A stretch of 64,000 nucleotides of DNA from Agreia bicolorata (GTDB lineage: Bacteria > Actinomycetota > Actinomycetes > Actinomycetales > Microbacteriaceae), in assembly GCF_000938265.1 (NCBI RefSeq), contig NZ_JYFC01000001.1, positions 248,001-312,000 of the forward strand, read 5' to 3'. Below are positions 9,543 through 19,400 of the stretch, one piece after another. The notes beneath the pieces are model-generated. The model did no database searches. It worked only from the letters and a program-made list of their open reading frames with translations, and was not told the origin of the DNA. The position numbers and the translations under genes are program-made. How positions within the stretch are numbered: the stretch's first letter is position 1; every line of letters begins with the position of its first letter.

Positions 9543-10699
9543 CGGGCCCCGACTGTGACGACGGGGCTGCCCGTGGAGGTGTCGGTCGGCGGCATCTCGG
9601 CGGCGAGGCGATTCGCCTCTTCGATGAGCGTGGCGACGATCTCGGCCTCGGGCACGGTCTTGATGACCTCTCCCTTGACGAAGATCTGGCCCTTGCCATT
9701 TCCGGATGCGACGCCGAGGTCGGCCTCGCGCGCCTCTCCGGGACCGTTCACGACGCATCCCATCACTGCGACCCGCAGAGGCACGGTCATGCCCTCAAGG
9801 CCGTCGGTGACATCGTTGGCGAGCTTGTAGACGTCGACCTGAGCGCGACCGCAGCTCGGGCACGAGACGATCTCGAGCTTTCGTTCACGCAGATTGAGCG
9901 ACTGCAGAATCTGCAGGCCCACTTTGATCTCCTGAGCGGGAGGGGCAGACAACGAGACGCGGATCGTGTCTCCGATGCCCTCGGAAAGCAGGATGCCGAA
10001 TGCCGTGGCGCTCTTGATCGTGCCCTGAAACTCGGGGCCGGCCTCCGTGACTCCGAGGTGCAGTGGCCAGTCGCCGCGTTCGGCGAGCAGGCGGTAGGCC
10101 TTGACCATGATGACCGGGTCATTGTGCTTGACCGAGATCTTGAAGTCGTGGAAGTCGTGCTCCTCGAACAGGCTCGCCTCCCAGACGGCGCTCTCGACGA
10201 GCGCCTCGGGGGTGGCCTTTCCGTACTTCTGCAGGATCGAGGGCTCGAGCGAGCCGGCGTTCACGCCGATACGGATCGATACGTCTGCGGCCTTGGCTGC
10301 AGCCGCGATCTTGCCGACCTGATCGTCGAATTTGCGAATGTTGCCGGGGTTGACCCGCACGGCCGCGCAGCCGGCATCGATCGCCGCGTACACGTAGTTC
10401 GGCTGAAAGTGGATGTCGGCGATGACCGGGATCTGGCTCTTCTTGGCGATGATCGGCAGAGCCTCGGCGTCGTCACGGCTCGGCACGGCGACACGCACGA
10501 TGTCGCATCCGGATGCCGTGAGCTCGGCGATCTGCTGGAGAGTTGCATTGATGTTCGGTGTCGGGGTCGTCGTCATCGACTGGACGCTGACGGGAGCGTC
10601 ACCGCCAACGAGTACTTTGCCGACTTTGATCTGACGGGACTTGCGCCGAGGTGCGAGGGTTTCAGGCACTTTCGGCATTCCCAGATTGATAGCAGCCAC
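9539..10699 (-). CDS. ispG: (E)-4-hydroxy-3-methylbut-2-enyl-diphosphate synthase
   Basis: 386 aa, also called GcpE. It reduces 2-C-methyl-D-erythritol 2,4-cyclodiphosphate to HMBPP, the penultimate step of the MEP isoprenoid pathway, using a [4Fe-4S] cluster. The TIM-barrel N-terminal part includes [15 protein letters not shown] and ADIHFQPNY; the cluster ligands lie in SCPSCGR and [12 protein letters not shown] near the C-terminus. The start is GTG with GGAAGA upstream. It follows rseP and dxr on the same strand, so two MEP steps share the operon, and it overlaps moxR by 4 bp. Confidence 0.96.
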   Translation of the reverse strand: MAAINLGMPKVPETLAPRRKSRQIKVGKVLVGGDAPVSVQSMTTTPTPNINATLQQIAELTASGCDIVRVAVPSRDDAEALPIIAKKSQIPVIADIHFQPNYVYAAIDAGCAAVRVNPGNIRKFDDQVGKIAAAAKAADVSIRIGVNAGSLEPSILQKYGKATPEALVESAVWEASLFEEHDFHDFKISVKHNDPVIMVKAYRLLAERGDWPLHLGVTEAGPEFQGTIKSATAFGILLSEGIGDTIRVSLSAPPAQEIKVGLQILQSLNLRERKLEIVSCPSCGRAQVDVYKLANDVTDGLEGMTVPLRVAVMGCVVNGPGEAREADLGVASGNGKGQIFVKGEVIKTVPEAEIVATLIEEANRLAAEMPPTDTSTGSPVVTVGAR

Positions 10700-10748
10700 A
10701 TCTTCCAGTGTAGGCGTCGTCTGGAGGGGTACGGGGCGGTGTGCTGGA

Positions 10749-12077
10749 TCAGCCGAAAAGGTTGATCGGCTTCACGATGTCGGCATACGTCAGCAGCACG
10801 CTCATGGCGCCGAGAACGATGACCACGGCGAATGTCAGCGGCATCAGCTTGGCGGTGTCGACGGGCCCAGGGTCGCGGCGCTTGAAGAGCTTGGCGAAGA
10901 ATCGCCGGATGCCCTCCCACAGCGCGCCGGCGATGTGGCCGCCGTCGAGCGGCATAAGCGGCACGAGGTTGATGACGCCGAGCGCGATGTTCAGGGAGCC
11001 GATAAGGCTGAGAAGCGTCGCCACTTTCGACTGCACCGTGAACTCATCCATGCTCGCGATCTCGCCCGCGGCGCGACCGACCCCGACCACGCTGATGGGT
11101 CCATTCGGATCGCGTGGTCCTGAACCGAACGCCGCGTTGGCGACGTCGACCATGCGCTGAGGAAGGTTCAAGACGATGTGCACGACGCCGGCGATGTTCT
11201 CGCCCACGAACGGCAGCACAGCGTCGGGGCCTTGCGGCACGAGCTCCTGCTTCGGGCCGATGCCAACGAAGCCGACCTCCTGCGTGACAGGCTGACCCTT
11301 GTCGTCGAGCACCTTGTTGCCGGAGGCATCCTGCTCGTAGCGTTCTGCGAGCAGCGGCACCACGGTGAGCGTCTCCGGCTGGCCGTCTCGCTGCACCTCG
11401 ACGCTGAGCGTCTTGTTCGGAGACTTCTGAATGATCGCGGTCGACTCGTCCCAATTCGAGACTTTCTTGCCGTCGATGGCCGTGATGATGTCGCCCTCTT
11501 CGAAGCCGGCAGCGACGCCCGGCCCAGGCTCGTCGCCCACATCGCAGGTCTGTCGCTCGCTCGTTGTCGGCAGCACGCACTGGCTGATCGAGCCGATCGA
11601 CGTCTTGGCCACGCCGAAGCCGCAGAGAACGATGGCGAACACCACGATGGCGATGACGAAGTTCATCGCAGGGCCGCCGGCCATGATGATGATGCGCTTC
11701 CAGACAGGCAGCCGATAGAACGCGCGATCGTCTTCGTCGCCGATCGTCTCAGCGCTCACCTCGCGCGCGTCCTGCACGAGCGTGTTGAAGAAACCGGTGC
11801 TCGCGTTGCGCACGGCACCCCCGGCCTTCGCGGGCGGGAACATTCCGATCATCGAGATATAGCCGCCACCGGGAATGGCTTTGAAACCGTATTCGGTCTC
11901 TCCGCGTCGCCTGGACCACAGCGTGGGGCCGAAGCCGATCATGTACTGCGTGACCTTTACTCCGAAGAGCTTCGCCGGAACGAGGTGACCGACCTCATGG
12001 AGGCCGATCGAGACGACGAGGCCCACGAAGATGACGAGCACGCCGAGAATGAACTGAAGGACCGTTTCCACGTGCAC
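10749..12077 (-). CDS. rseP: Site-2 protease family intramembrane metalloprotease (RseP/RasP-like)
   Basis: 442 aa, polytopic membrane zinc protease of family M50 that cleaves anti-sigma factors or signal peptide remnants within the membrane. The zinc motif HEVGH is in the first helix ([14 protein letters not shown]), and the second conserved motif is [12 protein letters not shown] near residue 375. A single PDZ domain lies in the middle ([20 protein letters not shown]). The first codons are GTG-CAC-GTG, so the start could be two codons further in. The dxr-rseP-ispG order is conserved in actinobacteria. The substrate is unknown. Confidence 0.93.
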   Translation of the reverse strand: MHVETVLQFILGVLVIFVGLVVSIGLHEVGHLVPAKLFGVKVTQYMIGFGPTLWSRRRGETEYGFKAIPGGGYISMIGMFPPAKAGGAVRNASTGFFNTLVQDAREVSAETIGDEDDRAFYRLPVWKRIIIMAGGPAMNFVIAIVVFAIVLCGFGVAKTSIGSISQCVLPTTSERQTCDVGDEPGPGVAAGFEEGDIITAIDGKKVSNWDESTAIIQKSPNKTLSVEVQRDGQPETLTVVPLLAERYEQDASGNKVLDDKGQPVTQEVGFVGIGPKQELVPQGPDAVLPFVGENIAGVVHIVLNLPQRMVDVANAAFGSGPRDPNGPISVVGVGRAAGEIASMDEFTVQSKVATLLSLIGSLNIALGVINLVPLMPLDGGHIAGALWEGIRRFFAKLFKRRDPGPVDTAKLMPLTFAVVIVLGAMSVLLTYADIVKPINLFG

Positions 12078-12157
12078 ACGTTACAGCGCTCCCCCAGGTC
12101 GCCGCTGTCCGTTCGCTGGACGTCAGCCGTGCGGCGGCCGTCACTAGGCCTGCTGGA

Positions 12158-13237
12158 TCAGCCGACTATAAGAGCGTCGGCTGTGCGCCGAGCCCACTGC
12201 TCGGCCTCCGCCAGCGAGTCGAGGGAGATCTCGGCCGGCGCGTCGTGCTGCTCGACGACCTTGCGGATGGTGTCGACGATGTCGAGGAATCCGATGCTGC
12301 CCGCGTGGAACGCCGCGACCGCCTGCTCGTTCGCCGCGTTGAAGACGGCCGGGTAGCTGCCTCCCGCGCGTCCCACCTCCTTGGCGAGCTCCACGGCGGG
12401 AAACGCCTCGGAATCGAGCGGCTCGAACGTCCACGTCTGCGACGTGGACCAGTCGAGAGGGCGCCCAACCCCGCGTACTCGGTTCGGCCAGTCGAGACCG
12501 AGCGAGATGGGCAGCTTCATGTCGGGCGGCGACGCCTGAGCGATGGTGGAGCCGTCGATGAACTCGACCATCGAGTGAATGATCGACTGGGGATGAACCG
12601 TCACGTCGATGCGGCCGTATGCCACGTCGAAGAGCAGGTGCGCCTCGATGACCTCGAGGCCCTTGTTCACCAGCGTGGCCGAGTTGGTCGTGATGACCAG
12701 CCCCATGTCCCAGGTCGGATGCGCGAGGGCCTCGCGCGGCGTGACATTCGCGAGCGAGTCGCGACTGCGCCCCCGGAAGGGGCCGCCCGACGCCGTGAGC
12801 ACCAGACGCTCGACCTCCTCCGGCGTGCCCGAGCGCAGCGCCTGGGCGATCGCGGAGTGCTCGGAATCGACCGGAACGATCTGGCCCGGGCGAGCCAGAT
12901 CTTTCAGCAGGTCGCCGCCCACAATGAGACTCTCTTTGTTGGCGAGGGCGAGAACACGCCCGGCTTTCAGCGCCGCGACGCTCGGCCCGAGTCCCACCGA
13001 ACCAGTGATTCCGTTGAGGACGACATCGGCATCGACGTCTCGCACGAGTTGCGATGCCTCCTCGGCACCCAGCGCCGTGTCAGCGACTCCGAAGTCCGCA
13101 GCCTGCTTATCGAGGAGGTCGCGGTTGCGCCCGGCGCCCAGGCCGACGACCTCGAACCTCTCGGGATTCGAGCGAACGACATCGAGCGCCTGCACGCCGA
13201 TCGAGCCGGTTGAACCAAGGATGACTACGCGTTTCAC
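12158..13237 (-). CDS. dxr: 1-deoxy-D-xylulose-5-phosphate reductoisomerase
   Basis: 359 aa. It converts DXP to 2-C-methyl-D-erythritol 4-phosphate with NADPH, the first committed MEP step. The nucleotide-binding motif is at the very N-terminus ([15 protein letters not shown]), the metal-binding acidic residues are in [13 protein letters not shown], and the flexible loop and catalytic His lie in the segment TASGGPFRG through AHPTWDMG. I chose GTG at 13237: GGGAGG sits 8 nt upstream, and the GSTGSIG motif is then at the usual distance from the start. An ATG 75 bp upstream would give an atypical extension. Fosmidomycin would be the expected inhibitor by family knowledge. Confidence 0.96.
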   Translation of the reverse strand: MKRVVILGSTGSIGVQALDVVRSNPERFEVVGLGAGRNRDLLDKQAADFGVADTALGAEEASQLVRDVDADVVLNGITGSVGLGPSVAALKAGRVLALANKESLIVGGDLLKDLARPGQIVPVDSEHSAIAQALRSGTPEEVERLVLTASGGPFRGRSRDSLANVTPREALAHPTWDMGLVITTNSATLVNKGLEVIEAHLLFDVAYGRIDVTVHPQSIIHSMVEFIDGSTIAQASPPDMKLPISLGLDWPNRVRGVGRPLDWSTSQTWTFEPLDSEAFPAVELAKEVGRAGGSYPAVFNAANEQAVAAFHAGSIGFLDIVDTIRKVVEQHDAPAEISLDSLAEAEQWARRTADALIVG

Positions 13238-13258
13238 GCGTCCATCCTCCCACTCGAA

Positions 13259-13317
13259 CGCGGGTGTTCTCGTCGTGAGCGGTGGCATAACCACCACGCC
13301 GCTTGCAAACACCCGCG
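13259..13317 (-). terminator. Long inverted repeat between the FKBP gene and dxr
   Basis: A perfect 10-bp inverted repeat, CGCGGGTGTT at 13259-13268 and AACACCCGCG at 13308-13317, encloses a second stem GGTGG/CCACC at 13281-13295. It begins 13 nt past the stop of the FKBP lipoprotein gene and ends 22 nt before the dxr start. There is no U-tract, so it may act as a weak actinobacterial terminator, an RNA-stabilising hairpin, or a leader structure for dxr. Confidence 0.45.
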
Positions 13318-13329
13318 CTCGACATGCGC

Positions 13330-14328
13330 CTAGCTTGTAGCCAGGATATCGATGACAAAGACGAGGGTGTCGGTGGGTGTGATCCCCGCGCCCGGATTGC
13401 CCTTGTCTGCATAGCCCTGAGCCGGAGGAATCGACACGATCACCTGTGAACCGACGGTTTGGCCCACGATGGCAGCTGCGAAACCGGGAATCGTTGCACC
13501 ATCGGCCGTGCTGAAGGGAGACGGGCCATTCTTACCCCACGACTGGTCGAAGATTTTCTTCGAGCCCCAGACGAGCCCTTGATACTGGGCGGTCACATCA
13601 GCACCGGCCTGCACAACAGGCCCGTCGCCCTTTTTCAGCACTGAGATCTGCAGATCCGGCGATGGATCAGTGTCGGGAATAGTCACGGTCGGTGTTCCAT
13701 CATCAGCAAGGGCGACAGTCGGCATGCCTTCCTGGGCCGGCTGGTCGGCACCTGTGGCACGTGAGGGAACGATGTCTCCGATGTCGATGACGAAGACCGT
13801 CGTATCTGTAGCCGTGATGCCGAGGTTCTGTGATCCCTGGTCTTTGAATGCCTCAGCTGGAGGTACGACGGCTACGACGCGCGAGTTAGCGGGAACGCAC
13901 TCTATGCCCTTGACAATTCCGGCCAAAATCTTGTTCTGGTCGACGCTGACGGAGAGGTTGTGTCCACTGTCGTAGGTCGAGAACACCTCTTTGCCGCTCG
14001 TACCGTTGAAGAGCGTGAAGTTCACACTCGTGAGGTCGCCGATGTTGATCGTGTCGCCCTGGCCTTTGGCGAGAACCGTTCGCTGTGTCGCGTCGACGCT
14101 CAGAGGTGCATCGAAGGTGGCCCCCGCCTTGGTACCTGCGTCACCGGTCACCTTGATCGAGTCCGAGGCCGCACCGCTCGGGGTGTCCGTGCACGACCCG
14201 GCCGCGGCCTGGGGCGCCGCCGTCGCACTCGCATCCGGTGTGGAACTGGGCGCCGGAGATCCCGCGCAGCCTGCGAGGGTCAGGGCGAGCGCCGCCGAGG
14301 CGGCGAAGATGACGGGAAGTTTGCGCAC
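13330..14328 (-). CDS. Lipoprotein with two FKBP-type peptidyl-prolyl isomerase domains
   Basis: 332 aa. A lipoprotein signal peptide ends in the lipobox LTLAGC, followed by a Ser/Ala/Pro/Thr-rich linker. Two FKBP-like domains follow, at about 75-190 and 225-332. The C-terminal one is the better preserved ([20 protein letters not shown], then [24 protein letters not shown]). The first has the same frame ([20 protein letters not shown]) but fewer canonical active-site aromatics. It likely assists folding of exported proteins at the outer face of the membrane. The start is GTG with GAGG 8 nt upstream. A stable inverted repeat follows its stop. Confidence 0.85.
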   Translation of the reverse strand: MRKLPVIFAASAALALTLAGCAGSPAPSSTPDASATAAPQAAAGSCTDTPSGAASDSIKVTGDAGTKAGATFDAPLSVDATQRTVLAKGQGDTINIGDLTSVNFTLFNGTSGKEVFSTYDSGHNLSVSVDQNKILAGIVKGIECVPANSRVVAVVPPAEAFKDQGSQNLGITATDTTVFVIDIGDIVPSRATGADQPAQEGMPTVALADDGTPTVTIPDTDPSPDLQISVLKKGDGPVVQAGADVTAQYQGLVWGSKKIFDQSWGKNGPSPFSTADGATIPGFAAAIVGQTVGSQVIVSIPPAQGYADKGNPGAGITPTDTLVFVIDILATS

Positions 14329-14438
14329 GGGCGGGCCTCACAGAATGACGGGAGATGAAGTGGACGCGCGGCACGGAGCGCGCGAAGACAGTGGATGATT
14401 CCCGTCCAGTCTGGACTACCAGCGCCGCACCTTCCTGT

Positions 14439-14975
14439 TCAGGGGCTGGGAGGGAGAGTGCTCTCTGGTTCGGGCGACCGCTCGTAGATCAGTTCCAGCC
14501 CGTCTTCGTCGTCGATCTGCTGGCCCACGTGAACGAAGCCCAGACCGCGAACGACGGCGAGGGATGCGATGTTTTCAGGACTGATGCTCGCCCGCACGAC
14601 GGACGCGCCTCGCTCCGCGGCTTCCTGCAGCAGCAGGGAAACGGTCGACGTGGCGAAGCCTCTCCTCCGATGGGCCTCGAGGACCGTGTATCCGACCTCG
14701 AGCATGCCCCGGGCATCCGGGGGCGCATGGAAACCGGCGTGGCCCACCACGACGTTGGTCTCAATGTCGACGATCGCCCGTACGACCACGGATTCGGCTG
14801 CCGGATCTGCGGCGATCTTCGCTCGGAATATGGGCCACAGCCACGACTCGCTGGTGACGAATGCCTGGGGAAGCTCGAGTTGGGAGCGGCGCGACGCCGA
14901 GGCGAGGTCGCCACGCTGCAAGAGGGCGTAAACCTCGTCACCCAGAAAGGCAAGGCGCACCCTCGGTGTCGTCAT
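14439..14975 (-). CDS. GNAT family N-acetyltransferase
   Basis: 178 aa. The acetyl-CoA-binding motif A region of the GNAT fold is visible as LEVGYTVLEAHRRRGFATSTVSLLL, with the R/Q-x-x-G-x-G/A loop as RRRGFA, and motif B as ASISPENIASLAVVRGLGF. It resembles the RimJ/RimL type that acetylates amines on proteins or small molecules. Substrate unknown. Its ATG overlaps the stop of the upstream MFS gene as ATGA, so exporter and acetyltransferase are translated together; such pairs can serve in self-protection or drug resistance, which is inference. Confidence 0.8.
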   Translation of the reverse strand: MTTPRVRLAFLGDEVYALLQRGDLASASRRSQLELPQAFVTSESWLWPIFRAKIAADPAAESVVVRAIVDIETNVVVGHAGFHAPPDARGMLEVGYTVLEAHRRRGFATSTVSLLLQEAAERGASVVRASISPENIASLAVVRGLGFVHVGQQIDDEDGLELIYERSPEPESTLPPSP

Positions 14976-16426
14976 CGAGTTGCCGCCTTCGCTTGCGCAT
15001 CCGTCGGATGAGAGTTGACGATGCCGATCCCGGAGATCACGCCGCCCACGATCAGCAGTACGCCCGTGACAATGGCCGCCCGGTGGAATCCCGCGACATC
15101 GAGATTCGAGCCCACGATGAGGCCCGCAGCCGCCACCGCGATGAGACCGGCGACGCGCGACACCGCGTTGTTGACCGCGGATGCAATGCCTGCGTGGGCT
15201 TGCTCGATCGACCCCAGAATGGCCGATGTCAGCGGCGCGACCGTGATCGTCATTCCCAGGCCGAAGACAACGATGCCGGGGAAGACCTGGCTCCAGTAGT
15301 CGGCGGAATCGGTGACGCGCAGGAGCAGCAGGAAGCCGACACCCGACACGATCGGCCCGACGAACATAAAGAGCCTCGAGCCGAATCTGCCCGCCAGTCG
15401 GCCGATCTGCGTCGACAGAGCGATGCTGATGATCGTCGTAGGCAGCGTGCTCAAGCCGGCCAGCGTCGCCGAGTAGCCAGCCACCTGCTGCAGAAAAACG
15501 GCAAGGAGGAAGGTGCCGAGCGAGAGGGCGCCGTAGACGAAGAGGGTCGAGACATTGCCCACCGAGAAGTTGCGCACCCTAAAGAGCGACAGTGGCATCA
15601 TCGGCTGCGCCGTGCGGCGCTCGTGCAGGATGAAGAGCACGAACGAGGCTGCACCGACGGCCGCAGGAACGAAAATCACCGGGCTCGCCCAGCCGAAGTT
15701 GGACTGCTCGATGAGGGCGAAGACGGGCAGGCCGAGCCCCACGATGCCGAGAGCGGCGCCTGTCACGTCGACCCGCGCACCGGCGGCAGCGGGCTTGTCA
15801 TGCGGAAGCCGGGCGAGAAAGAACAGGGTCAGGGCAATCGGCACGACGTTGATTGCGAAGACGAGCCTCCACGACACCAAGTCGACAAGAAGCCCACCGA
15901 TGAGAGGGCCTGCGAGGAAGGCGGTGCTCGTCCACGCGGTCCACGACCCGATCGCCTTGGCCTGAGCGGGTCCGGAGAACGTCGAGAGGATGAGTGCGAG
16001 GGAACTCGGAACGAGGAGCGCCCCGGCGACACCCTGAAGAGCTCGCGCGGCGATGAGCACCCCGGCGGTGGGCGCGATCGCGCAGATCAGCGATGCCGCG
16101 CCGAAGCCCAGCAGGCCCCAGAACAGCACTTTCTTTCGCCCGAACGCGTCGGAGAGCGAACCCGCCAGCAGGATGATGGAGCCGAGGGTGATGAGATAGG
16201 CATCCATCACCCATTGCTGAGTCACGATGCCACCGCCCAGTTCGCGCGTAATGGCGGGCAGGGCGACCGTGATCACGGTACCGTCGAGAAACGCGACGAA
16301 GGCGGCGAGCACAGCGACGATGAGAACCAATCGCTGCAGAACGGGGGTGGTTGGAACGGACACAGTCCTAGCTAACTGCACAACGGGCGGATCCGTGCCC
16401 CTCAGGCTCGTTAACCTCTCGTCCAC
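14972..16426 (-). CDS. DHA2 family MFS drug/metabolite exporter (EmrB/QacA-like)
   Basis: 484 aa, polytopic with about 14 predicted helices, the size of the 14-helix DHA2 proton antiporters. Helix 1 carries LDGTVITVALPAI, the DHA2 motif D1 pattern; the loop between helices 2 and 3 has GSLSDAFGRKKVLFWG (motif A); RALQGVAGALLVP matches motif B. It is predicted to export a cationic or hydrophobic compound. Start codon is GTG at 16426 with a weak ribosome site; GTG at residue 23 (VSVPTTP) is a possible alternative. It is divergent from the Pls-like synthetase, with about 60 bp between the starts. Confidence 0.85.
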   Translation of the reverse strand: MDERLTSLRGTDPPVVQLARTVSVPTTPVLQRLVLIVAVLAAFVAFLDGTVITVALPAITRELGGGIVTQQWVMDAYLITLGSIILLAGSLSDAFGRKKVLFWGLLGFGAASLICAIAPTAGVLIAARALQGVAGALLVPSSLALILSTFSGPAQAKAIGSWTAWTSTAFLAGPLIGGLLVDLVSWRLVFAINVVPIALTLFFLARLPHDKPAAAGARVDVTGAALGIVGLGLPVFALIEQSNFGWASPVIFVPAAVGAASFVLFILHERRTAQPMMPLSLFRVRNFSVGNVSTLFVYGALSLGTFLLAVFLQQVAGYSATLAGLSTLPTTIISIALSTQIGRLAGRFGSRLFMFVGPIVSGVGFLLLLRVTDSADYWSQVFPGIVVFGLGMTITVAPLTSAILGSIEQAHAGIASAVNNAVSRVAGLIAVAAAGLIVGSNLDVAGFHRAAIVTGVLLIVGGVISGIGIVNSHPTDAQAKAATR

Positions 16427-16489
16427 CTCGAGGCCCTACGGTTCGATCGCCGCGTGGGCACGCGACGATCGATTCCCCAGGAGACAGAT

Positions 16490-19400
16490 GTGACAGACTC
16501 CCCCGCTGAACCCGGACTCCTTCTGGGCAGCGAGCGCACCCCAGCCCCGCGCACGCTCGTCGACATTCTGCGCGACTCGGCCGACAGGCATCCGGAATCG
16601 GCCGCCCTCGCCGATGCGAACGGATCGGTCAGCTACCGCGAACTGATGCGACTGGTGTCACAGGCAGCGGTCGCGCTCTCGGTCGCCGGCGTGCGCCGCG
16701 GCGATCGGGTGGGCATCCGCATTCCGTCGGGCGGCAGAACCCTCTATATCTCGATTCTGGCCGTGCTGGTGCTCGGCGCCGCGTACGTTCCTGTCGATGC
16801 TGACGACCCCGAAGAGAGAGCTGAGCTGGTCTTCGGCGAGGCGGATGTCGTCGGGTACATCGGCGCAGATGGCACGATCGTGCCGCGCGTCTCCACAGAC
16901 GGAACCCGGCGTCTTGACACTCGAGAGAGCATCGGCCTCGAACCGGTGCGCTCGGGCACCGGCACCATCACCACCCTCGGCGCTCCCACGCCAGACGACG
17001 ACGCCTGGATCATCTTCACCTCGGGCTCGACGGGGGTGCCCAAGGGCGTCGCCGTCACACATCGATCGGCGGCCGCGTTCGTCGATGCCGAGGCGCGGAT
17101 GTTTCTGCAGTCGGAGCCGCTCGACCAGGCTGACCGCGTACTCGCCGGGCTCTCGGTCGCCTTCGACGCATCGTGCGAAGAGATGTGGCTCGCTTGGAGG
17201 CACGGAGCATGCCTTGTGCCTGCGCCCCGATCGCTGGTTCGCTCGGGTGCCGACCTGGGGCCGTGGCTCATCGCTCACGGCATCACGGTCGTCTCCACGG
17301 TTCCCACCCTCGCGGGACTCTGGCCCGCGGAATCGCTCGAGAATGTGCGCCTGCTGATCTTCGGCGGCGAGGCCTGCCCGCCCGAGCTGGCAGCCCGCCT
17401 TGCCACCCCCGCTCGCGAGTTGTGGAACACCTACGGGCCTACGGAGGCGACGGTCGTCGCATGCGGCGCTCTTCTCGATGGCACGACGCCGATTCGTATC
17501 GGACTCCCCCTCGATGGGTGGGACCTCGCCGTTGTCGATGCAACGGGAGCTCCTGTCGGAGACGGCGAGGTCGGCGAACTGATCATCGGCGGAGTCGGGC
17601 TGGCACGCTACCTCGACCCGGCAAAAGATGCCGAGAAATACGCGCCGATGCCGAGCCTCGGCTGGGAGCGCGCATACCGAAGCGGAGACCTCGTGCGCTT
17701 CGAGCGCGAGGGACTCGTCTTTCAGGGCAGAGCCGACGACCAGATCAAACTGGGCGGACGGCGTATCGAGCTCGGCGAGATCGAGGCTGCGCTGCAGGGT
17801 CTGGCCGGTGTGGCCGGTGCGGCTGCGGTCGTGCAGACGACGAACGCGGGCAATCAGGTGCTCGTCGGCTACCTTGCGCTCGATCCCGCGACCACAGAGT
17901 CCGAGTTCGACCGCGCCGCGGCCGTCGCGCGACTCCGAGAGGAACTGCCGGCCGCCCTGGTTCCCGCACTCGCCATCGTCGAGTCCATACCGACCCGAAT
18001 CTCTGGAAAAGTCGACCGGGCCGCTCTCCCCTGGCCCCTCGCATCCGCGTCGAGCGGAGCAGCAGGCTCGTCAGCCGAACTCAGCGGAACAGCCGGCTGG
18101 CTCGCCGAACTCTGGACAGAGGTGCTCGGCACGTCCGTCACCGACGCATCCGACGACTTCTTCGCCGTCGGCGGTGGCAGTCTTGCCGCAGCCCAGCTCA
18201 CGAGCATGATCCGCGCACGCTTCCCCGAGGCGCGCGTCTCCGATCTCTACGACCATCCGCGCATCGGAGCGCTCGCGACCGAACTCGATTCCCGAGCACC
18301 GAGCGTCGCTGTGGAGCCACGCACGGTCATTCCCACACCGCGCTCCACCCAATGGGCCCAGACCCTGCTCGGTATTCCGCTGCATATCATCGTCGGCGCG
18401 CGTTGGAGCGTGTACCTTCTCGCCGCAAACGCACTGCTCCTCTCCTTCGCCGGAATCGGCTGGCTCCCTTCTGTGTCGTGGTGGTGGCTGGTCGCGGGAT
18501 TCCTGATTCTCGTGACCCCTGTCGGACGCATGGGGGTGTCGGTTATCGCAGCCCGTCTGCTGCTGCGTGGTGTGAAGCCCGGTGCATATCCGCGCGGGGG
18601 CCACGTTCACGTGCGACTGTGGATGGCCGAGCAGGTCGCCGCGCTGGTGGGTGCGGCCAGTCTCGCCGGCGCCCCCTGGATCGCCTACTACGCCCGGGCT
18701 CTCGGAGCCACCATCGGCGAAGGCGTCGATCTGCACTCCCTTCCCCCGGTGACGGGCATGCTCAAACTCGGCGCACGCGTCGCAATCGAGCCCGAGGTCG
18801 ACCTCTCTGGATACTGGCTCGATGGTGACATTCTGCGTATCGGAGCGGTCACGATCGGTGCAGACGCGACGATCGGCTCACGCAGCACCCTGCTGCCCGG
18901 CGCGCGGGTCGGACGGGGCGCCGAGATCGCCGCAGGATCATCGGTGTCCGGCCGCGTTCCTGGCGGAGAGCGCTGGGCGGGCTCGCCGGCAGAACGGATG
19001 GGCAAGGCCCGCCCGGGCTGGCCGTCCGAACGGCCGCCGCGCGCATCCGGATGGGTCGCCGCCTACGGTGCAGGCTCGGTACTGCTGTCTCTTCTGCCCC
19101 TTGTGGCCCTGGCGGTCGGCGCGCTGGTGACCGGCGCCATGGTGCGCGGCTCGAACTCCCTTGGGGAGCTCGCGCTGAGGTCTCTCGCATCCTTGCCCCT
19201 AGCGACGATCGCGGCCGGCGTCGTCTTCGCCCTGCTCGTCGTGGTCAGTGTTCGCGTTCTGGGCATCGGCCTCGCTCCCGGTCACTATCCGGTGCGCTCC
19301 CGTGTGGGCTGGCAGGTCTGGGCGACCGAACGCCTGCTCGATCTGTCGCGCACGATGCTGTTCCCGCTCTACGCAAGTCTCTTCACTCCCGTCTGGCTCC

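Noticed and set aside
14861-16375. A 504-codon open frame on the + strand opposite the MFS exporter
   Set aside because: Charged low-complexity translation with no hydrophobic pattern; the - strand frame is a clear transporter.
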